Below, in pieces: positions 1-9,676 of a stretch of 64,000 nucleotides of DNA (position 1 is its first letter; each line of letters begins with the position of its first letter). Origin of the DNA: Xylanibacter brevis ATCC 19188 (GTDB lineage: Bacteria > Bacteroidota > Bacteroidia > Bacteroidales > Bacteroidaceae); NCBI RefSeq assembly GCF_000621725.1, contig NZ_JHXM01000003.1, positions 124,001 to 188,000 of the forward strand, written 5' to 3'. The translations under genes and the position numbers were made by a program. The notes beneath the pieces were generated by a model. It saw only the letters and a list, made by a program, of their open reading frames with translations, had not been told where the DNA came from and did not search any database.

Positions 1-1269
1 TTGGAGCACGATGCCGACGAGGGCGAGGACAAGATTGCCAAGAAGGCACGCTTGGAGCAGCTCGAGCCTATGGAGATAGCCCAGTACTACACCAACCGCT
101 ACCATCAGTATATGGATGCGCTCAACGTGCTGCGCCCTTCTATCGAGCCTCACGCCACGGGTCATATCATCGAGCAGCAGCAGCTGGTGCAGCAGATCCT
201 GGACAACGGCTTTGCCTACGAGAGCAATGGCTCTATCTATTTTGACATCGAGGCCTACAACAAGAAATTCAAGTATGGCATCCTCAGCGGACGCTCACTG
301 GAGAATATCAAGGATGCTTCGCGCGACAACCTCGATGGTGTTGGCGAGAAGCGCAACCAGGCCGACTTCGCCCTGTGGAAGAAGGCACAGCCCGAGCACA
401 TCATGCGCTGGCCATCGCCCTGGAGCGACGGTTTCCCCGGCTGGCACTGCGAGTGTACCGCCATGGGCCGCAAGTACCTGGGCGAGCAGTTCGACATCCA
501 CGGTGGTGGCATGGACCTGGTGTTCCCTCATCACGAGTGTGAGATAGCCCAGGCACAGGCTTCGATGGGTCATCCCGCCGTGAAGTACTGGATGCACAAC
601 AACATGCTGACCATCAACGGACAGAAGATGGGTAAGTCATACAACAACTTCATCACACTGGAGCAGTTCTTCACGGGCAATCACCCATTGCTCGAGAAGG
701 CCTACTCGCCCATGACCATCCGTTTCTTCGTGCTCTCTGCCCACTATCGTGGTACGGTGGACTTCTCTAACGAGGCTCTGCAGGCTGCCGAGAAGGGCTA
801 CGAGAAACTGATGAACGCCATCAGCGACTTGGAGCGTGTGCAGGTCAGCGACAAGTGCGATACCGAGACCGAGAAGGTGGTTAAGGCGCTGCGCCAGAAG
901 TGCTACGATGCCATGAACGACGACCTGGCTACGCCACTGGTGCTGAGCAACCTTTTCGAGGCTTGCACCGTGGTCAACAAGTTGGTGGATCATAAGGCCA
1001 CCATCTGTGCCGACTGTCTGAAGGAGCTGAAGGAGACCATGCAGCTCTTTGCCTTCGACATCCTGGGTCTGAAGTCAGAGAAGAGCGGTTCTAACGACGA
1101 ACGCGAGGCTGCCTTTGGCAAGGTGATGGACATGGTGCTGGAGTTGCGTGCCAAGGCTAAGGCCAACAAGGACTGGGCCACCAGTGACCAGATTCGCGAT
1201 GCCCTGGCTGCCGCCGGCTTCGAGGTGAAGGATACGAAAGACGGCGTCACTTGGAAACTGAACAAGTAA
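1..1269 (+). CDS. cysS: Cysteinyl-tRNA synthetase, 5' end outside window
   Basis: Charges tRNA-Cys in the cytoplasm. The 422 residues present contain the zinc-binding WHCECTAMG stretch, the [18 protein letters not shown] segment and KMGKS, which is the class I KMSKS signature. The HIGH signature should lie in the missing N-terminus: the family is usually about 490 residues, so roughly 70-80 residues are upstream of the window. The first base is simply the window edge, not a start codon. A strong hairpin terminator follows at 1319-1370. The function is secure; only the beginning is absent. Confidence 0.96.
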   Translation: MEHDADEGEDKIAKKARLEQLEPMEIAQYYTNRYHQYMDALNVLRPSIEPHATGHIIEQQQLVQQILDNGFAYESNGSIYFDIEAYNKKFKYGILSGRSLENIKDASRDNLDGVGEKRNQADFALWKKAQPEHIMRWPSPWSDGFPGWHCECTAMGRKYLGEQFDIHGGGMDLVFPHHECEIAQAQASMGHPAVKYWMHNNMLTINGQKMGKSYNNFITLEQFFTGNHPLLEKAYSPMTIRFFVLSAHYRGTVDFSNEALQAAEKGYEKLMNAISDLERVQVSDKCDTETEKVVKALRQKCYDAMNDDLATPLVLSNLFEACTVVNKLVDHKATICADCLKELKETMQLFAFDILGLKSEKSGSNDEREAAFGKVMDMVLELRAKAKANKDWATSDQIRDALAAAGFEVKDTKDGVTWKLNK

Positions 1270-1318
1270 ACGAAAATACTGATGGGTATGAAAAGCCCGT
1301 GTATATAATGGATTAAAG

Positions 1319-1370
1319 AAGGGTTAGATGTACGCCAAATGGCAACATCTAACCCTTTAATTATTTCTTT
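1319..1370 (+). terminator. Hairpin terminator after cysS
   Basis: AAGGGTTAGATGT at 1319-1331 pairs with ACATCTAACCCTT at 1345-1357, and the loop holds a second small stem GCC-AAAT-GGC. A T-rich tail follows. The structure ends only about 20 bases before the ATG of the M16 peptidase gene. Confidence 0.75.
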
Positions 1371-1376
1371 CTGAAT

Positions 1377-4244
1377 ATGAAACGTATTGCTTTTCTTTTG
1401 GTTGCAGTCTTGACGAGTGTGCTGGCTTATGCGCAGCTGGATGTCAAGGAGTTGAAACTGAGTAATGGCATGACCGTATGGCTGAATGAGGATCACTCCC
1501 AGCCGAAAGTCTTTGGCGCCGTGGTGGTAAAAGCTGGTGCAAAAGACTGCCCCAATACGGGTATTGCTCACTATTTTGAGCATATCATGTTTAAGGGTAC
1601 CGACCGCATGGGTACCACTGACTATGATAAAGAAAAGCCGTGGCTCGACAGTATCTCGGCTCAATACGACCTGCTTAGCAACACCAAGGACGAGGCAGAG
1701 CGCACGCGCATTCAGAAACATATCAACGAACTGAGTCTGAAGGCTGCCGACTACGCGATTCCCAATGAGTTCAGTCGGTTGATAGCAAAATATGGTGGCA
1801 GCGCTCTGAATGCTGGCACCGGTCATGATTTAACCTATTATCATAACTCTTTCCTGCCACAGTTCATAGAACAGTGGTGCTGGTTGAACTCCGAGCGACT
1901 CATCAAACCCGTGTTCCGCGGCTTTCAGGGTGAGTTAGAGAATGTCTATGAAGAGAAAAACCGTGCTGCCGATGCCCTGGGCAATGCACAGGATAAAGTA
2001 TTCCGTGCGGTGTTTAAGACCCAGCCCTATGCCTATCCTATCATTGGTTCGACGGAGAATCTGAAGAATCCGCGCTTGTCGGATATGGCTGCCTTCTATA
2101 AGAAATACTACGTAGCATCAAATATGGGCCTGATTCTCTGTGGAGACATTAAGCCCGATGCTGCGCTGACGACATTGCTGGAGAAAACCTTCGGACGTGT
2201 GCAGACTGGTCCTGCGCCAGAGCGCATAAAGAGCACTATGCCTACGATTGCGGCAGGTGAGCGTGAAGAGGTGAAACTGCCTATCCCCCTGGTTGGTGCA
2301 GAAGCCTTGGTATTCAAGGCCCCTACAGAGTATGAGGCAGATGCCAATGCGCTCGATTTGGCCAACAAACTGCTTTATAACGGTAAGGCTGGCCTGCTGG
2401 ATTCGTTGGTCAACGAACACAAGTTGATGATGGCTGCAGCCATGAGTGCCTCGCTGGATGATGCAGCAGGCTCTGGCATCGTGGTCATTCCCAACCTCTT
2501 TGGAAAGATGAAAAAGGCAGAGGCCCGCGTGATGGAACAGGTCAGGAAGGTGATGGACGGTGATTTTTCCAACGAGCAGATGGAAGCCCTGAAGCAAGAG
2601 ATGCTGATGGAGGCCGAACAGAATATAGAAACGATCAGCAATCGCTCGGATGTGCTGATTAACGCCTTCTCGAAAGGGCGCAACTGGCAGGATGTGCTCA
2701 ATAAGATGGACGGTATTCGCCGACTGACAAAGGCTGACGTGGTGGCAGCGGCAAGGAAGTATTATGGTGCCAATTATATCACCTTGGTCAAGAAATACGG
2801 TACGTCGAAGAAAGAAACACTGAAACAGCCCGGCTATAAGCCTATCAGTCCGAAAAACATGGATGCGAAGTCGGCCTTTGCCCAGCAGTTGGAGCAGGTG
2901 CCTGTCAAGGATATGGCAGTACGTACCGTTGACTTTAAAAAGGATGTGACTATACTTCCTCTCAAGTCTCAAACCCTGCTGTATTACAAAGAGAACCCCA
3001 TCAACGATGTCTTTAGCTTTACCATCCGCTACAAGAATGGCGAACTGCATACGCCCGCACTGAAGATCATGGCCAACTATCTGTCACAGTTGGGCACCGA
3101 CTCACTGAAAAAACAGCAGTTGGAACAGGCATGGCAGCGTATTGGCACCACGATGGAGATAGCGTCTGGCAACGTAGCTTTCAGCATCAACCTCACGGGT
3201 CCAGACAACCAACTGGTGCCCGCCCTGCAGCTGTTGGCGCATTTCCTGCGTTCGGCCAAGGGAGATCGTGATGCACTCAAAGATGTGAAGGACGAGGATG
3301 GAGTGGAGCGTAAGAGTTTCGGAAAACAGAAAGACGACGTGTTGCAACCTGTGATACATCGTATCGCTGTTGGAGAAAGGTCGTCGTACCTCACGCAGAT
3401 GAGTAGGAAGGAAGTGAAGTCTCTGACAGACGAGGACTTGCTGGCGCTCTTCCAGGAGTTGCAGCAGTACGGCTGCGAACTCTTCTACTGTGGTCGCCAG
3501 CCTATGGCGTATGTGGCGAATGAAGCGCAACGCATCCTTCCCTTAGACCAGTGCACCAAACCCCAGGCTGATACCTTCCGTCCTTTCCTGCAGTATGACG
3601 AACCAGTGGTCTATTTCTACCACGTGCCAAAGTCACGCCAGAACTATGTGGTTAGCTATGATGCCGTCGGGGCATTGCCTACACAGGCAGACCGTGTGCA
3701 GTTCAAGCTCTGGGGTGAGTATTTCGGAGGCAGTATGTCGTCTGTACTCTTCCAGAATGTGCGTGAGTTCCGCTCATTGGCCTACTCCACGGGTGGCAGT
3801 GCCTTCACTACAAGTCTAGCCCGTCATCCTGATGCAACACAATGTTACATCACAATAACGGGCACACAAGCCGATAAGACATTGGAGGCGCTCTCAACCA
3901 TAGACTCTCTGTTACATCACATACCGATGAAGGAGAATAACCTGGAAGCCTCGCGCCAGAGCGTTGTCAATGATATCCAGAATGCTTATCCTTCTTTCCG
4001 CACAGTGGGCGAATATGTAGCAAACCAACTGAGAGACGGATACACATCTGATCCTCAGGCAGATATTGCCAAGAGCATACCTGCTGTTACGTCTCAGGAA
4101 ATCCTGCAGTTTCACCAACAGCACATTGCCTCCAACAGTAATCGTGTCTGGGTGGTTATTGGCGATAAGCATCTGACAGACATAAAGGCCCTTGCCCGCT
4201 TCGGAAAGGTCGTAGAACTGAAGAAAGAAGATGTTTACAGGTGA
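1377..4244 (+). CDS. M16 family zinc metallopeptidase (pitrilysin-like), secreted
   Basis: A 955-residue peptidase with an N-terminal signal peptide ending near LAYAQ (residues 16-20). The inverted zinc motif HYFEH is at residues 65-69, and a downstream ENVYEEKNRAAD segment supplies the third zinc ligand, so the first M16 half is catalytically complete. The length fits the two-repeat periplasmic M16 peptidases of Bacteroidetes, with an inactive second half. Such enzymes degrade peptides in the periplasm. The start at 1377 gives a clean signal peptide. It lies directly behind the cysS terminator with almost no room for a separate promoter. Function is confident at the family level; the substrate is unknown. 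Confidence 0.93.
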   Translation: MKRIAFLLVAVLTSVLAYAQLDVKELKLSNGMTVWLNEDHSQPKVFGAVVVKAGAKDCPNTGIAHYFEHIMFKGTDRMGTTDYDKEKPWLDSISAQYDLLSNTKDEAERTRIQKHINELSLKAADYAIPNEFSRLIAKYGGSALNAGTGHDLTYYHNSFLPQFIEQWCWLNSERLIKPVFRGFQGELENVYEEKNRAADALGNAQDKVFRAVFKTQPYAYPIIGSTENLKNPRLSDMAAFYKKYYVASNMGLILCGDIKPDAALTTLLEKTFGRVQTGPAPERIKSTMPTIAAGEREEVKLPIPLVGAEALVFKAPTEYEADANALDLANKLLYNGKAGLLDSLVNEHKLMMAAAMSASLDDAAGSGIVVIPNLFGKMKKAEARVMEQVRKVMDGDFSNEQMEALKQEMLMEAEQNIETISNRSDVLINAFSKGRNWQDVLNKMDGIRRLTKADVVAAARKYYGANYITLVKKYGTSKKETLKQPGYKPISPKNMDAKSAFAQQLEQVPVKDMAVRTVDFKKDVTILPLKSQTLLYYKENPINDVFSFTIRYKNGELHTPALKIMANYLSQLGTDSLKKQQLEQAWQRIGTTMEIASGNVAFSINLTGPDNQLVPALQLLAHFLRSAKGDRDALKDVKDEDGVERKSFGKQKDDVLQPVIHRIAVGERSSYLTQMSRKEVKSLTDEDLLALFQELQQYGCELFYCGRQPMAYVANEAQRILPLDQCTKPQADTFRPFLQYDEPVVYFYHVPKSRQNYVVSYDAVGALPTQADRVQFKLWGEYFGGSMSSVLFQNVREFRSLAYSTGGSAFTTSLARHPDATQCYITITGTQADKTLEALSTIDSLLHHIPMKENNLEASRQSVVNDIQNAYPSFRTVGEYVANQLRDGYTSDPQADIAKSIPAVTSQEILQFHQQHIASNSNRVWVVIGDKHLTDIKALARFGKVVELKKEDVYR

Positions 4245-4298
4245 GGCTATACATAAGTTAAGAAATAGCCTGTAATACAAAGAAATATATTGTTTCTT

Positions 4299-4330
4299 TT
4301 TGCTATTCGACGACTTCTTTGTACCTTTGC
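4299..4330 (+). promoter_or_regulatory. Bacteroidetes-type promoter for the U32 peptidase gene
   Basis: TTTG at 4299-4302 and TACCTTTGC at 4322-4330 with 19 bases between match the TTTG-N19/21-TAnnTTTG consensus. The expected transcription start falls at or within a few bases of the ATG at 4334. Confidence 0.75.
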
Positions 4331-4333
4331 ATC

Positions 4334-5578
4334 ATGAATATGAAGGATTTTGAAATCATGGCGCCCGTGGGGAGCCGCGATTCGTTGGCTGCTGCCCTGA
4401 AGGCGGGAGCCGATTCGGTGTATTTTGGCGTGGAGCAGTTGAACATGCGTTCGCATTCTGCCAACCATTTCACGATTGACGACCTGCGCGAGATTGCCGC
4501 CACCTGTAACGAGGCAGGTGTGAAGACCTATCTCACGGTGAACACCATCATCTATGGTGAGGACATCGAGACGATGCATCAGATCGTGGATGCTGCCGTA
4601 GAGGCCAAGATATCGGCTGTCATTGCCTGCGACATTGCGGTGATGACCTACTGCCGCGAGAAGGGCATGGAGGTGCACCTCAGCACACAGTTGAACATCT
4701 CTAACGTGGAGGCTCTGAAGTTCTACGCCCAGTTTGCCGACGTGGTGGTGCTGGCCCGCGAACTGAACATGGAGCAGGTGGCCGAGATCTACCGCCAGAT
4801 AGAGGAGCAAAACATCTGCGGCCCCAGTGGCCAGCAGGTACGCATTGAGATGTTCTGTCATGGTGCACTGTGCATGGCTGTCAGCGGCAAGTGCTACTTG
4901 AGCCTCGACAACACAGGTCGTTCGGCCAACCGTGGTTCGTGTATGCAGATCTGTCGCCGCTCATACCTGGTGACCGACCGCGAGACGGGCACCGAACTGG
5001 AGGTTGACAATAAGTATATCATGAGTCCTAAGGACCTGAAGACCGTGCGCTTCATCGACAAGATGATGAAGAGCGGTGTACGCGTCTTCAAGATTGAGGG
5101 TCGTGCTCGCGGTCCCGAATATGTACTCACCGTGGTGCAGTGCTATAAGGAGGCCATCCAGAGCGTGCTCGACGGCACGTTCACCGAGGAGAAGAAGGAT
5201 GCCTGGGACGAGCGCCTGGCCACCGTCTTCAACCGTGGCTTCTGGGACGGCTACTACCAGGGACAGACACTGGGCGAGTGGAACACCAACTACGGTTCCA
5301 GCGCCACCGAGCGCAAGAAGTACATCGGCAAAGGTGTAAAATACTTCTCGAAGTTGGGCGTGGCAGAGTTCTCGGTAGAGGCAGGCACCTTCAGCGTAGG
5401 CGACAAGATGCTGATCACGGGACCCACCACTGGTGCGCTGTATGTCACCGTAGATGAGATCCACGACGACACCCACGCCGTAGAGACCGCCCAGCAAGGC
5501 ACACGCGTCAGCATCAAGGTGCCCGAGAAGGTGCGTCCCAGCGACAAGCTGTTCCTGATAGAGAAAATTGAAAAATGA
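4334..5578 (+). CDS. Peptidase U32 family protein
   Basis: A U32 family protein of about 414 residues beginning MNMKDFEIMAPVGS. Family marks are the N-terminal MAPVGSRDSLAAALKAGADSVYFG barrel strand region, ending in VYFGVEQLNMR, the segment FCHGALCMAVSGKCYLS, and the Cys-containing NRGSCMQICRRSY. U32 proteins include RlhA (23S rRNA C2501 hydroxylation), the ubiquinone hydroxylation partners UbiU/UbiV and putative collagenases; the conserved Cys residues fit an iron-sulfur hydroxylation role better than proteolysis. The ATG at 4319 would lie upstream of the promoter -7 box, so 4334 (or 4340) is preferred. The SufE-like gene follows 17 bases later. Confidence 0.9.
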   Translation: MNMKDFEIMAPVGSRDSLAAALKAGADSVYFGVEQLNMRSHSANHFTIDDLREIAATCNEAGVKTYLTVNTIIYGEDIETMHQIVDAAVEAKISAVIACDIAVMTYCREKGMEVHLSTQLNISNVEALKFYAQFADVVVLARELNMEQVAEIYRQIEEQNICGPSGQQVRIEMFCHGALCMAVSGKCYLSLDNTGRSANRGSCMQICRRSYLVTDRETGTELEVDNKYIMSPKDLKTVRFIDKMMKSGVRVFKIEGRARGPEYVLTVVQCYKEAIQSVLDGTFTEEKKDAWDERLATVFNRGFWDGYYQGQTLGEWNTNYGSSATERKKYIGKGVKYFSKLGVAEFSVEAGTFSVGDKMLITGPTTGALYVTVDEIHDDTHAVETAQQGTRVSIKVPEKVRPSDKLFLIEKIEK

Positions 5579-5595
5579 GAATGGAGATTTAAGAT

Positions 5596-6015
5596 ATGAC
5601 CATCAACGAAAGACAAGACGAGATCATCGAGGAGTTCAGCGATTTTGACGACTGGATGGACAAATACCAGTTGCTCATTGACTTAGGCAACGAGCAGGAG
5701 CCACTGGACGAGAAGTATAAGACTGAGAGCAACCTGATAGACGGTTGCCAAAGCCGTGTGTGGCTGCAGGCCGACTATGCCGACGGGAAGATTCACTTCC
5801 AGGCCGAGAGCGATGCCCTCATCGTGAAAGGCATCGTGGCACTGCTCATCCGTGTGCTCAACGACCAGACACCTCAGGATATCCTGAATGCCGACCTTTA
5901 CTTTATCGAAGAAATCGGACTGAAAGAGCACCTCTCACCCACCCGCAGCAATGGTCTGCTGGCCATGGTGAAGCAGGCCCGCATGTATGCGCTGGCCTTC
6001 AGTCAGAAAGCATAA
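5596..6015 (+). CDS. SufE-like Fe-S cluster assembly protein
   Basis: A 139-residue protein of the SufE/CsdE family, which accepts persulfide sulfur from a SufS-type cysteine desulfurase on a conserved cysteine. That cysteine is C51 in IDGCQSRVWL. The rest (VKGIVALLIRVLN, the GLKEHLSPTRSNGLLAM region) is typical of the family and the length is normal. It follows the U32 gene by 17 bases and is probably cotranscribed; pairing with a putative Fe-S enzyme is consistent, though this is inference. It is followed closely by a convergent gene. Confidence 0.93.
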   Translation: MTINERQDEIIEEFSDFDDWMDKYQLLIDLGNEQEPLDEKYKTESNLIDGCQSRVWLQADYADGKIHFQAESDALIVKGIVALLIRVLNDQTPQDILNADLYFIEEIGLKEHLSPTRSNGLLAMVKQARMYALAFSQKA

Positions 6016-6024
6016 GGGGAGCGA

Positions 6025-7353
6025 CTACTCTGCCAGGTTCTCATCATACGCATTGATGCGTTGCAGGTAGTAGTCGCGAAAATCATCCCAATGATAATAT
6101 GGGGCGATATCTGTATTCAAAGGCAGAGTCGCCTCATTTTCGTTTAGCAGGATCTTGAAAATCACATCCTTGTCTGAGGCATTCTTGCGGTAGAAGGCAA
6201 ACTGGATGTTGGCACCCATCGGCAATACGCGATAGTCCACCCAGCCACGCTTCTCCAACTGGTCCAGATCGCCCACCTGCTGGTCGTAGCCATCAAGGCC
6301 CAACAGACAAACCAGTGGCATGATCACCATCTCATGACCAAAGCGGAGGGTGCTGCCGGGATGCGACATCTTGATGCAACTGTCAGTTTGCTGAATGATG
6401 CGGCGCAACAGGTTGCGCTGCGAATAGGGCTGGTCGCCACCGTCGTACTGCGAAAAGCCATTGGTGAGATACTGCAAGACGTTCTCCTTCTGCCAGTTCT
6501 CGTATATCTCGTTGTCGGTATAGAGGTCGTAGAAGGTCATCTCCTTGCGCAGTTCGGAGCTCTGCAGATTGGAAGCCAGGCGAAAGAGGTGGCGATTCAG
6601 TTTCTCGCCGTCCACGCGTTGTTCCAGGTAGTCTTTGTCATTAAACAGCGCTCCCACCATGCGCTGCCAGCGGCGGCGCTTCTTACAGAAGGCATCAAAG
6701 GCCTGGCGCTTCTGGGCCGACAGTCGTTCGGCCTGCAGTCCACTGTCCTGCTGACTCATATAGTACATCTCGTGAAGACTGGCATCCTGATGGATGTCCA
6801 GTTTCTGGTTCAGCAGCAACAGCTGTTGCAACGCCACACCCATGGCCAGCACCGTCTGTCCGTCGATGGTGCTATGCGCCTCGACATGTGCGCCATCGCC
6901 AAACACGGGGCGGAAGCGTTCAAACATACGCGAGATGATGACACGCTGCTGTGACAGTCCCACCTCCGTCAGTTCGCCCCATCGCAGGTAGGCCTCAGCC
7001 TTCATCCGGCGGATGCGGTCCAGCACATCCTTGCCCAGGGTGGTCAGCATGCCCTGATCGTCGGCCTCTGTCAGGCAGTTGAGTGCGTAGTCATAGTCCA
7101 TCTCTTCTTCATGATGATGCGAACCGAAATGGCCATAGTGACTGACATAGAACAAGCGTTTTCCCTCGGGCGCAGGCGTCTGTTTGCGCTGTCGCGGAAT
7201 GGGATAAGCCAGAAACTCGCCCCCCGACAGTCTGAGATTCTTCTTGAACTCCTCCTTGGGTGGCTGTATCTGTGGCGGTGGTTCTATCTGTAGCTGCGCC
7301 TTGACGACTGAAGAATGCATCGCCAGTGCCATCAGAAAAAACAGTTTTCGCAT
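6025..7353 (-). CDS. Histidine phosphatase superfamily (MINPP/phytase-like), degenerate catalytic motif
   Basis: A 442-residue secreted protein with a signal peptide (cleavage near VVKAQ) and the layout of the Bacteroidetes histidine-type phosphatases related to multiple inositol polyphosphate phosphatase. The region where the family has its RHGxR signature reads SHYGHFGSHH (residues 71-80), so the nucleophilic His and the phosphate-binding Arg do not appear in register. The C-terminal proton-donor region LRFGHEMVIM is present. There is no frameshift. It may be a pseudoenzyme or a divergent enzyme. Transcribed divergently from the 7473 gene. Confidence 0.8.
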   Translation of the reverse strand: MRKLFFLMALAMHSSVVKAQLQIEPPPQIQPPKEEFKKNLRLSGGEFLAYPIPRQRKQTPAPEGKRLFYVSHYGHFGSHHHEEEMDYDYALNCLTEADDQGMLTTLGKDVLDRIRRMKAEAYLRWGELTEVGLSQQRVIISRMFERFRPVFGDGAHVEAHSTIDGQTVLAMGVALQQLLLLNQKLDIHQDASLHEMYYMSQQDSGLQAERLSAQKRQAFDAFCKKRRRWQRMVGALFNDKDYLEQRVDGEKLNRHLFRLASNLQSSELRKEMTFYDLYTDNEIYENWQKENVLQYLTNGFSQYDGGDQPYSQRNLLRRIIQQTDSCIKMSHPGSTLRFGHEMVIMPLVCLLGLDGYDQQVGDLDQLEKRGWVDYRVLPMGANIQFAFYRKNASDKDVIFKILLNENEATLPLNTDIAPYYHWDDFRDYYLQRINAYDENLAE

Positions 7354-7373
7354 TGTTCTTAGTTATTGTTTGG

Positions 7374-7382
7374 TGCAAAAGT
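7374..7382 (-). promoter_or_regulatory. -7 promoter box for the histidine phosphatase gene
   Basis: Reverse-strand TACTTTTGC matches TAnnTTTG and sits 21 bases upstream of the start codon. It is divergent from the promoter at 7424-7456. Confidence 0.5.
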
Positions 7383-7423
7383 ACAAAATTAATTAGAATT
7401 CTTGTTGAAAGCATCTAAAAAAA

Positions 7424-7456
7424 TTTGGTTATTCACGTTGTTTTCAGTAACTTTGC
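7424..7456 (+). promoter_or_regulatory. Bacteroidetes-type promoter for the rpoN operon
   Basis: TTTG at 7424-7427, a 20-base spacer and TAACTTTGC at 7448-7456 match the consensus closely. It places the transcript start about 10 bases before the ATG at 7473. Confidence 0.75.
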
Positions 7457-7472
7457 TCCAAAATTAAGGCAC

Positions 7473-8120
7473 ATGGCAAAGAATCAAGTTTGGCACGATG
7501 ACTTCTGGTTGCTGCTACTGCAACTCTACCTGAAGAAACCTGTGGGCACCAAAGCGCTCTACAGCAAGGATATGGTGGACCTGAGCCTGGAACTGCACAT
7601 TGCACCACAGGCACTGCAAGCTCGCATGCGTCAGATAGAAAGACTTGAGACGCCCCTCATCGAGCGGCTTTGGCAGACCTACAGCGAGAACCCGCGCCGC
7701 CTGCAGCGCGCCGTCTCCACGCTGCGCCAGATGAAAGACTTCGGTGCCAGCGATGCGTTCTACAGTGGCGTCGAGATCCAGGAGTCGTTTGAGAAAGACT
7801 TCCGTCCGCTGGCCGAGAACGAAAGGCTGAAGCCCGTCATGCTGATACTCGCGCTCAACCTCTATTTCCAGCTGACGCCCGCCACCATGGTCGAGGAGAC
7901 ACCCGAAGTCGTAGAGCTGGCCCGCCAAATGAAGCTTTCTCCTGCCGAGGTCGTAGAGGTGCTCACCACCTTTCAGTCGTGCGACCCCTACTTTACCAAG
8001 AATGATGTCGAACCATCACCCCTGCTGCCCGCCTGTCAGCACATCTGGCACCGCTATGGCAACGGAGACCCCAACCAGCTGAACGAGCTGGCACAAGAAC
8101 TGATGGCATATTTCAAGTAA
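7473..8120 (+). CDS. Conserved hypothetical protein upstream of rpoN
   Basis: A 215-residue soluble, helical protein that I do not recognise as a named family. It begins MAKNQVWHDDFWLLLLQLYLKK. An upstream in-frame ATG at 7425 lies within the promoter and is rejected. It has no signal peptide, membrane segment or obvious catalytic motif. It ends four bases before rpoN and shares its promoter, so it is cotranscribed with the sigma-54 gene and could be linked to it functionally, which is inference from position only. Confidence 0.8.
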   Translation: MAKNQVWHDDFWLLLLQLYLKKPVGTKALYSKDMVDLSLELHIAPQALQARMRQIERLETPLIERLWQTYSENPRRLQRAVSTLRQMKDFGASDAFYSGVEIQESFEKDFRPLAENERLKPVMLILALNLYFQLTPATMVEETPEVVELARQMKLSPAEVVEVLTTFQSCDPYFTKNDVEPSPLLPACQHIWHRYGNGDPNQLNELAQELMAYFK

Positions 8121-8123
8121 ATA

Positions 8124-9668
8124 ATGGCTCAGATTCAGACTCAGGAACAACGACAAGAACAGCACTTGCAGCAAACCATCTCGCAGCAACAGCTGTTGAA
8201 TGCACAACTGGTGGAGCTACCCCTTCAGCAATTCATTGAACGGGTCAACACCGAGATGCACGACAATCCTGCACTGGAACAACAGACCGACGAGCCTGAA
8301 TTTCCCGACAACACCGATTTCAACGACGGTCCCAACACACAGGACAATGCCGACGAGGACTACGACAGTCAGCGCGAACGCGAAGAGCGTCAGGATGCGC
8401 TCGACGCCGCCTTGGAGAGCTTTGGCCGCGACGACGAGGACCTGCCCGTATATGCCGGCAACCACTATAGTGCTGAAGAACGTGAAGACACGCCCTTTGG
8501 CGCCAGCGAGACCTTTTATGACACACTGCTGCAGCAGGTCAGCGAACTGGAACTCAACGACCAGGAGCGCTATGTCATGGAGTATCTGATCCGCTCGCTG
8601 GCCGACGACGGTCTGCTGCGCACCCCCATCGACAGTATTGCCGAGGAACTGGCCATCTATCATAACATCGATCTCAGCACAGCGGAGATTGAAAAGAACC
8701 TGAAGCGCCTGCAGCAACTGGACCCGCCAGGCATTGGTGCCCGCGACCTGCAGGAATGCCTGCAACTGCAAGTGGAGCGCAAGCTTGCCGACGACACCAG
8801 CAACGGCGCACCACAAAATAAGCTCGACATGGACCGACTCATGCTGCGCGTCCTGGAGCATCACTTCGACGACTTCAAGAACCGCCGTTGGGACAAGTTG
8901 CAGAAAGACCTCAAGGTGGGCTCTCAGCTTATGGAAGAGCTGACCGGTGAGCTGCGCCATCTCAATCCGCGTCCTGGTGCATCCATGAGCGAAACTATCG
9001 GCCACTCCATCCAACAGATCACCCCCGACTTTATCGTCGATACACAAGACGACGGTACGGTCACCTTCTCGCTCAACAACAGCGAGATACCACAGTTGCA
9101 GGTGTCCCCCTCGTTTGCCGAACTGCTGAAGGAATACCAGAACAACAAGGACACCATGTCGCGCCAGATGAAGGAAGCCCTGCTCTACACGCGCCAGAAG
9201 GTGGGGGCAGCCCAGAGCTTCATCGATGCCATCAAGATGCGTCAGCGCTCCATGACCCTCACCATGAAGGCCATCATCCAGTTGCAGCACCCCTTCTTCG
9301 AAGAGGGCGACGAGACCCTGCTGCGCCCCATGATATTGAAAGACGTGGCCGAGAAGACCGGTCTGGACATCAGCACCATCTCTCGTGTGTCTAACTCCAA
9401 ATATGCCCAGACGCGATGGGGCACGTTCCCCCTGCGCTACTTCTTCAGCGAGGGCTTCACCACACAGAACGGCGAGGAACTGTCCACCCGCGTCATCAAA
9501 GCCGTACTGCGCGAGATTATCGACGAGGAGGACAAGCGCAAGCCCCTTGCCGACGATGTGCTCTGCAAGCTATTGGCCCAGAAGGGCTACCCCATAGCCC
9601 GCCGCACGGTGGCCAAATACCGCGAGATGCTGGGCATACCCATTGCGCGTTTAAGAAAGTCTAATTAG
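8124..9668 (+). CDS. rpoN: RNA polymerase sigma-54 factor
   Basis: The alternative sigma factor that requires AAA+ enhancer-binding activators. Region I is the Gln/Leu-rich N-terminus (QQTISQQQLLNAQLVELPLQQFI). An acidic region II follows, then the core-binding and helix-turn-helix domains (DISTISRVSNSKYAQTRWG). The diagnostic RpoN box ARRTVAKYRE lies at residues 492-501 near the C-terminus. Its 514 residues are normal length. It lies in an operon with the preceding small gene and the following PAP2-like gene. Confidence 0.97.
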   Translation: MAQIQTQEQRQEQHLQQTISQQQLLNAQLVELPLQQFIERVNTEMHDNPALEQQTDEPEFPDNTDFNDGPNTQDNADEDYDSQREREERQDALDAALESFGRDDEDLPVYAGNHYSAEEREDTPFGASETFYDTLLQQVSELELNDQERYVMEYLIRSLADDGLLRTPIDSIAEELAIYHNIDLSTAEIEKNLKRLQQLDPPGIGARDLQECLQLQVERKLADDTSNGAPQNKLDMDRLMLRVLEHHFDDFKNRRWDKLQKDLKVGSQLMEELTGELRHLNPRPGASMSETIGHSIQQITPDFIVDTQDDGTVTFSLNNSEIPQLQVSPSFAELLKEYQNNKDTMSRQMKEALLYTRQKVGAAQSFIDAIKMRQRSMTLTMKAIIQLQHPFFEEGDETLLRPMILKDVAEKTGLDISTISRVSNSKYAQTRWGTFPLRYFFSEGFTTQNGEELSTRVIKAVLREIIDEEDKRKPLADDVLCKLLAQKGYPIARRTVAKYREMLGIPIARLRKSN

Positions 9669-9676
9669 TCATCAGG

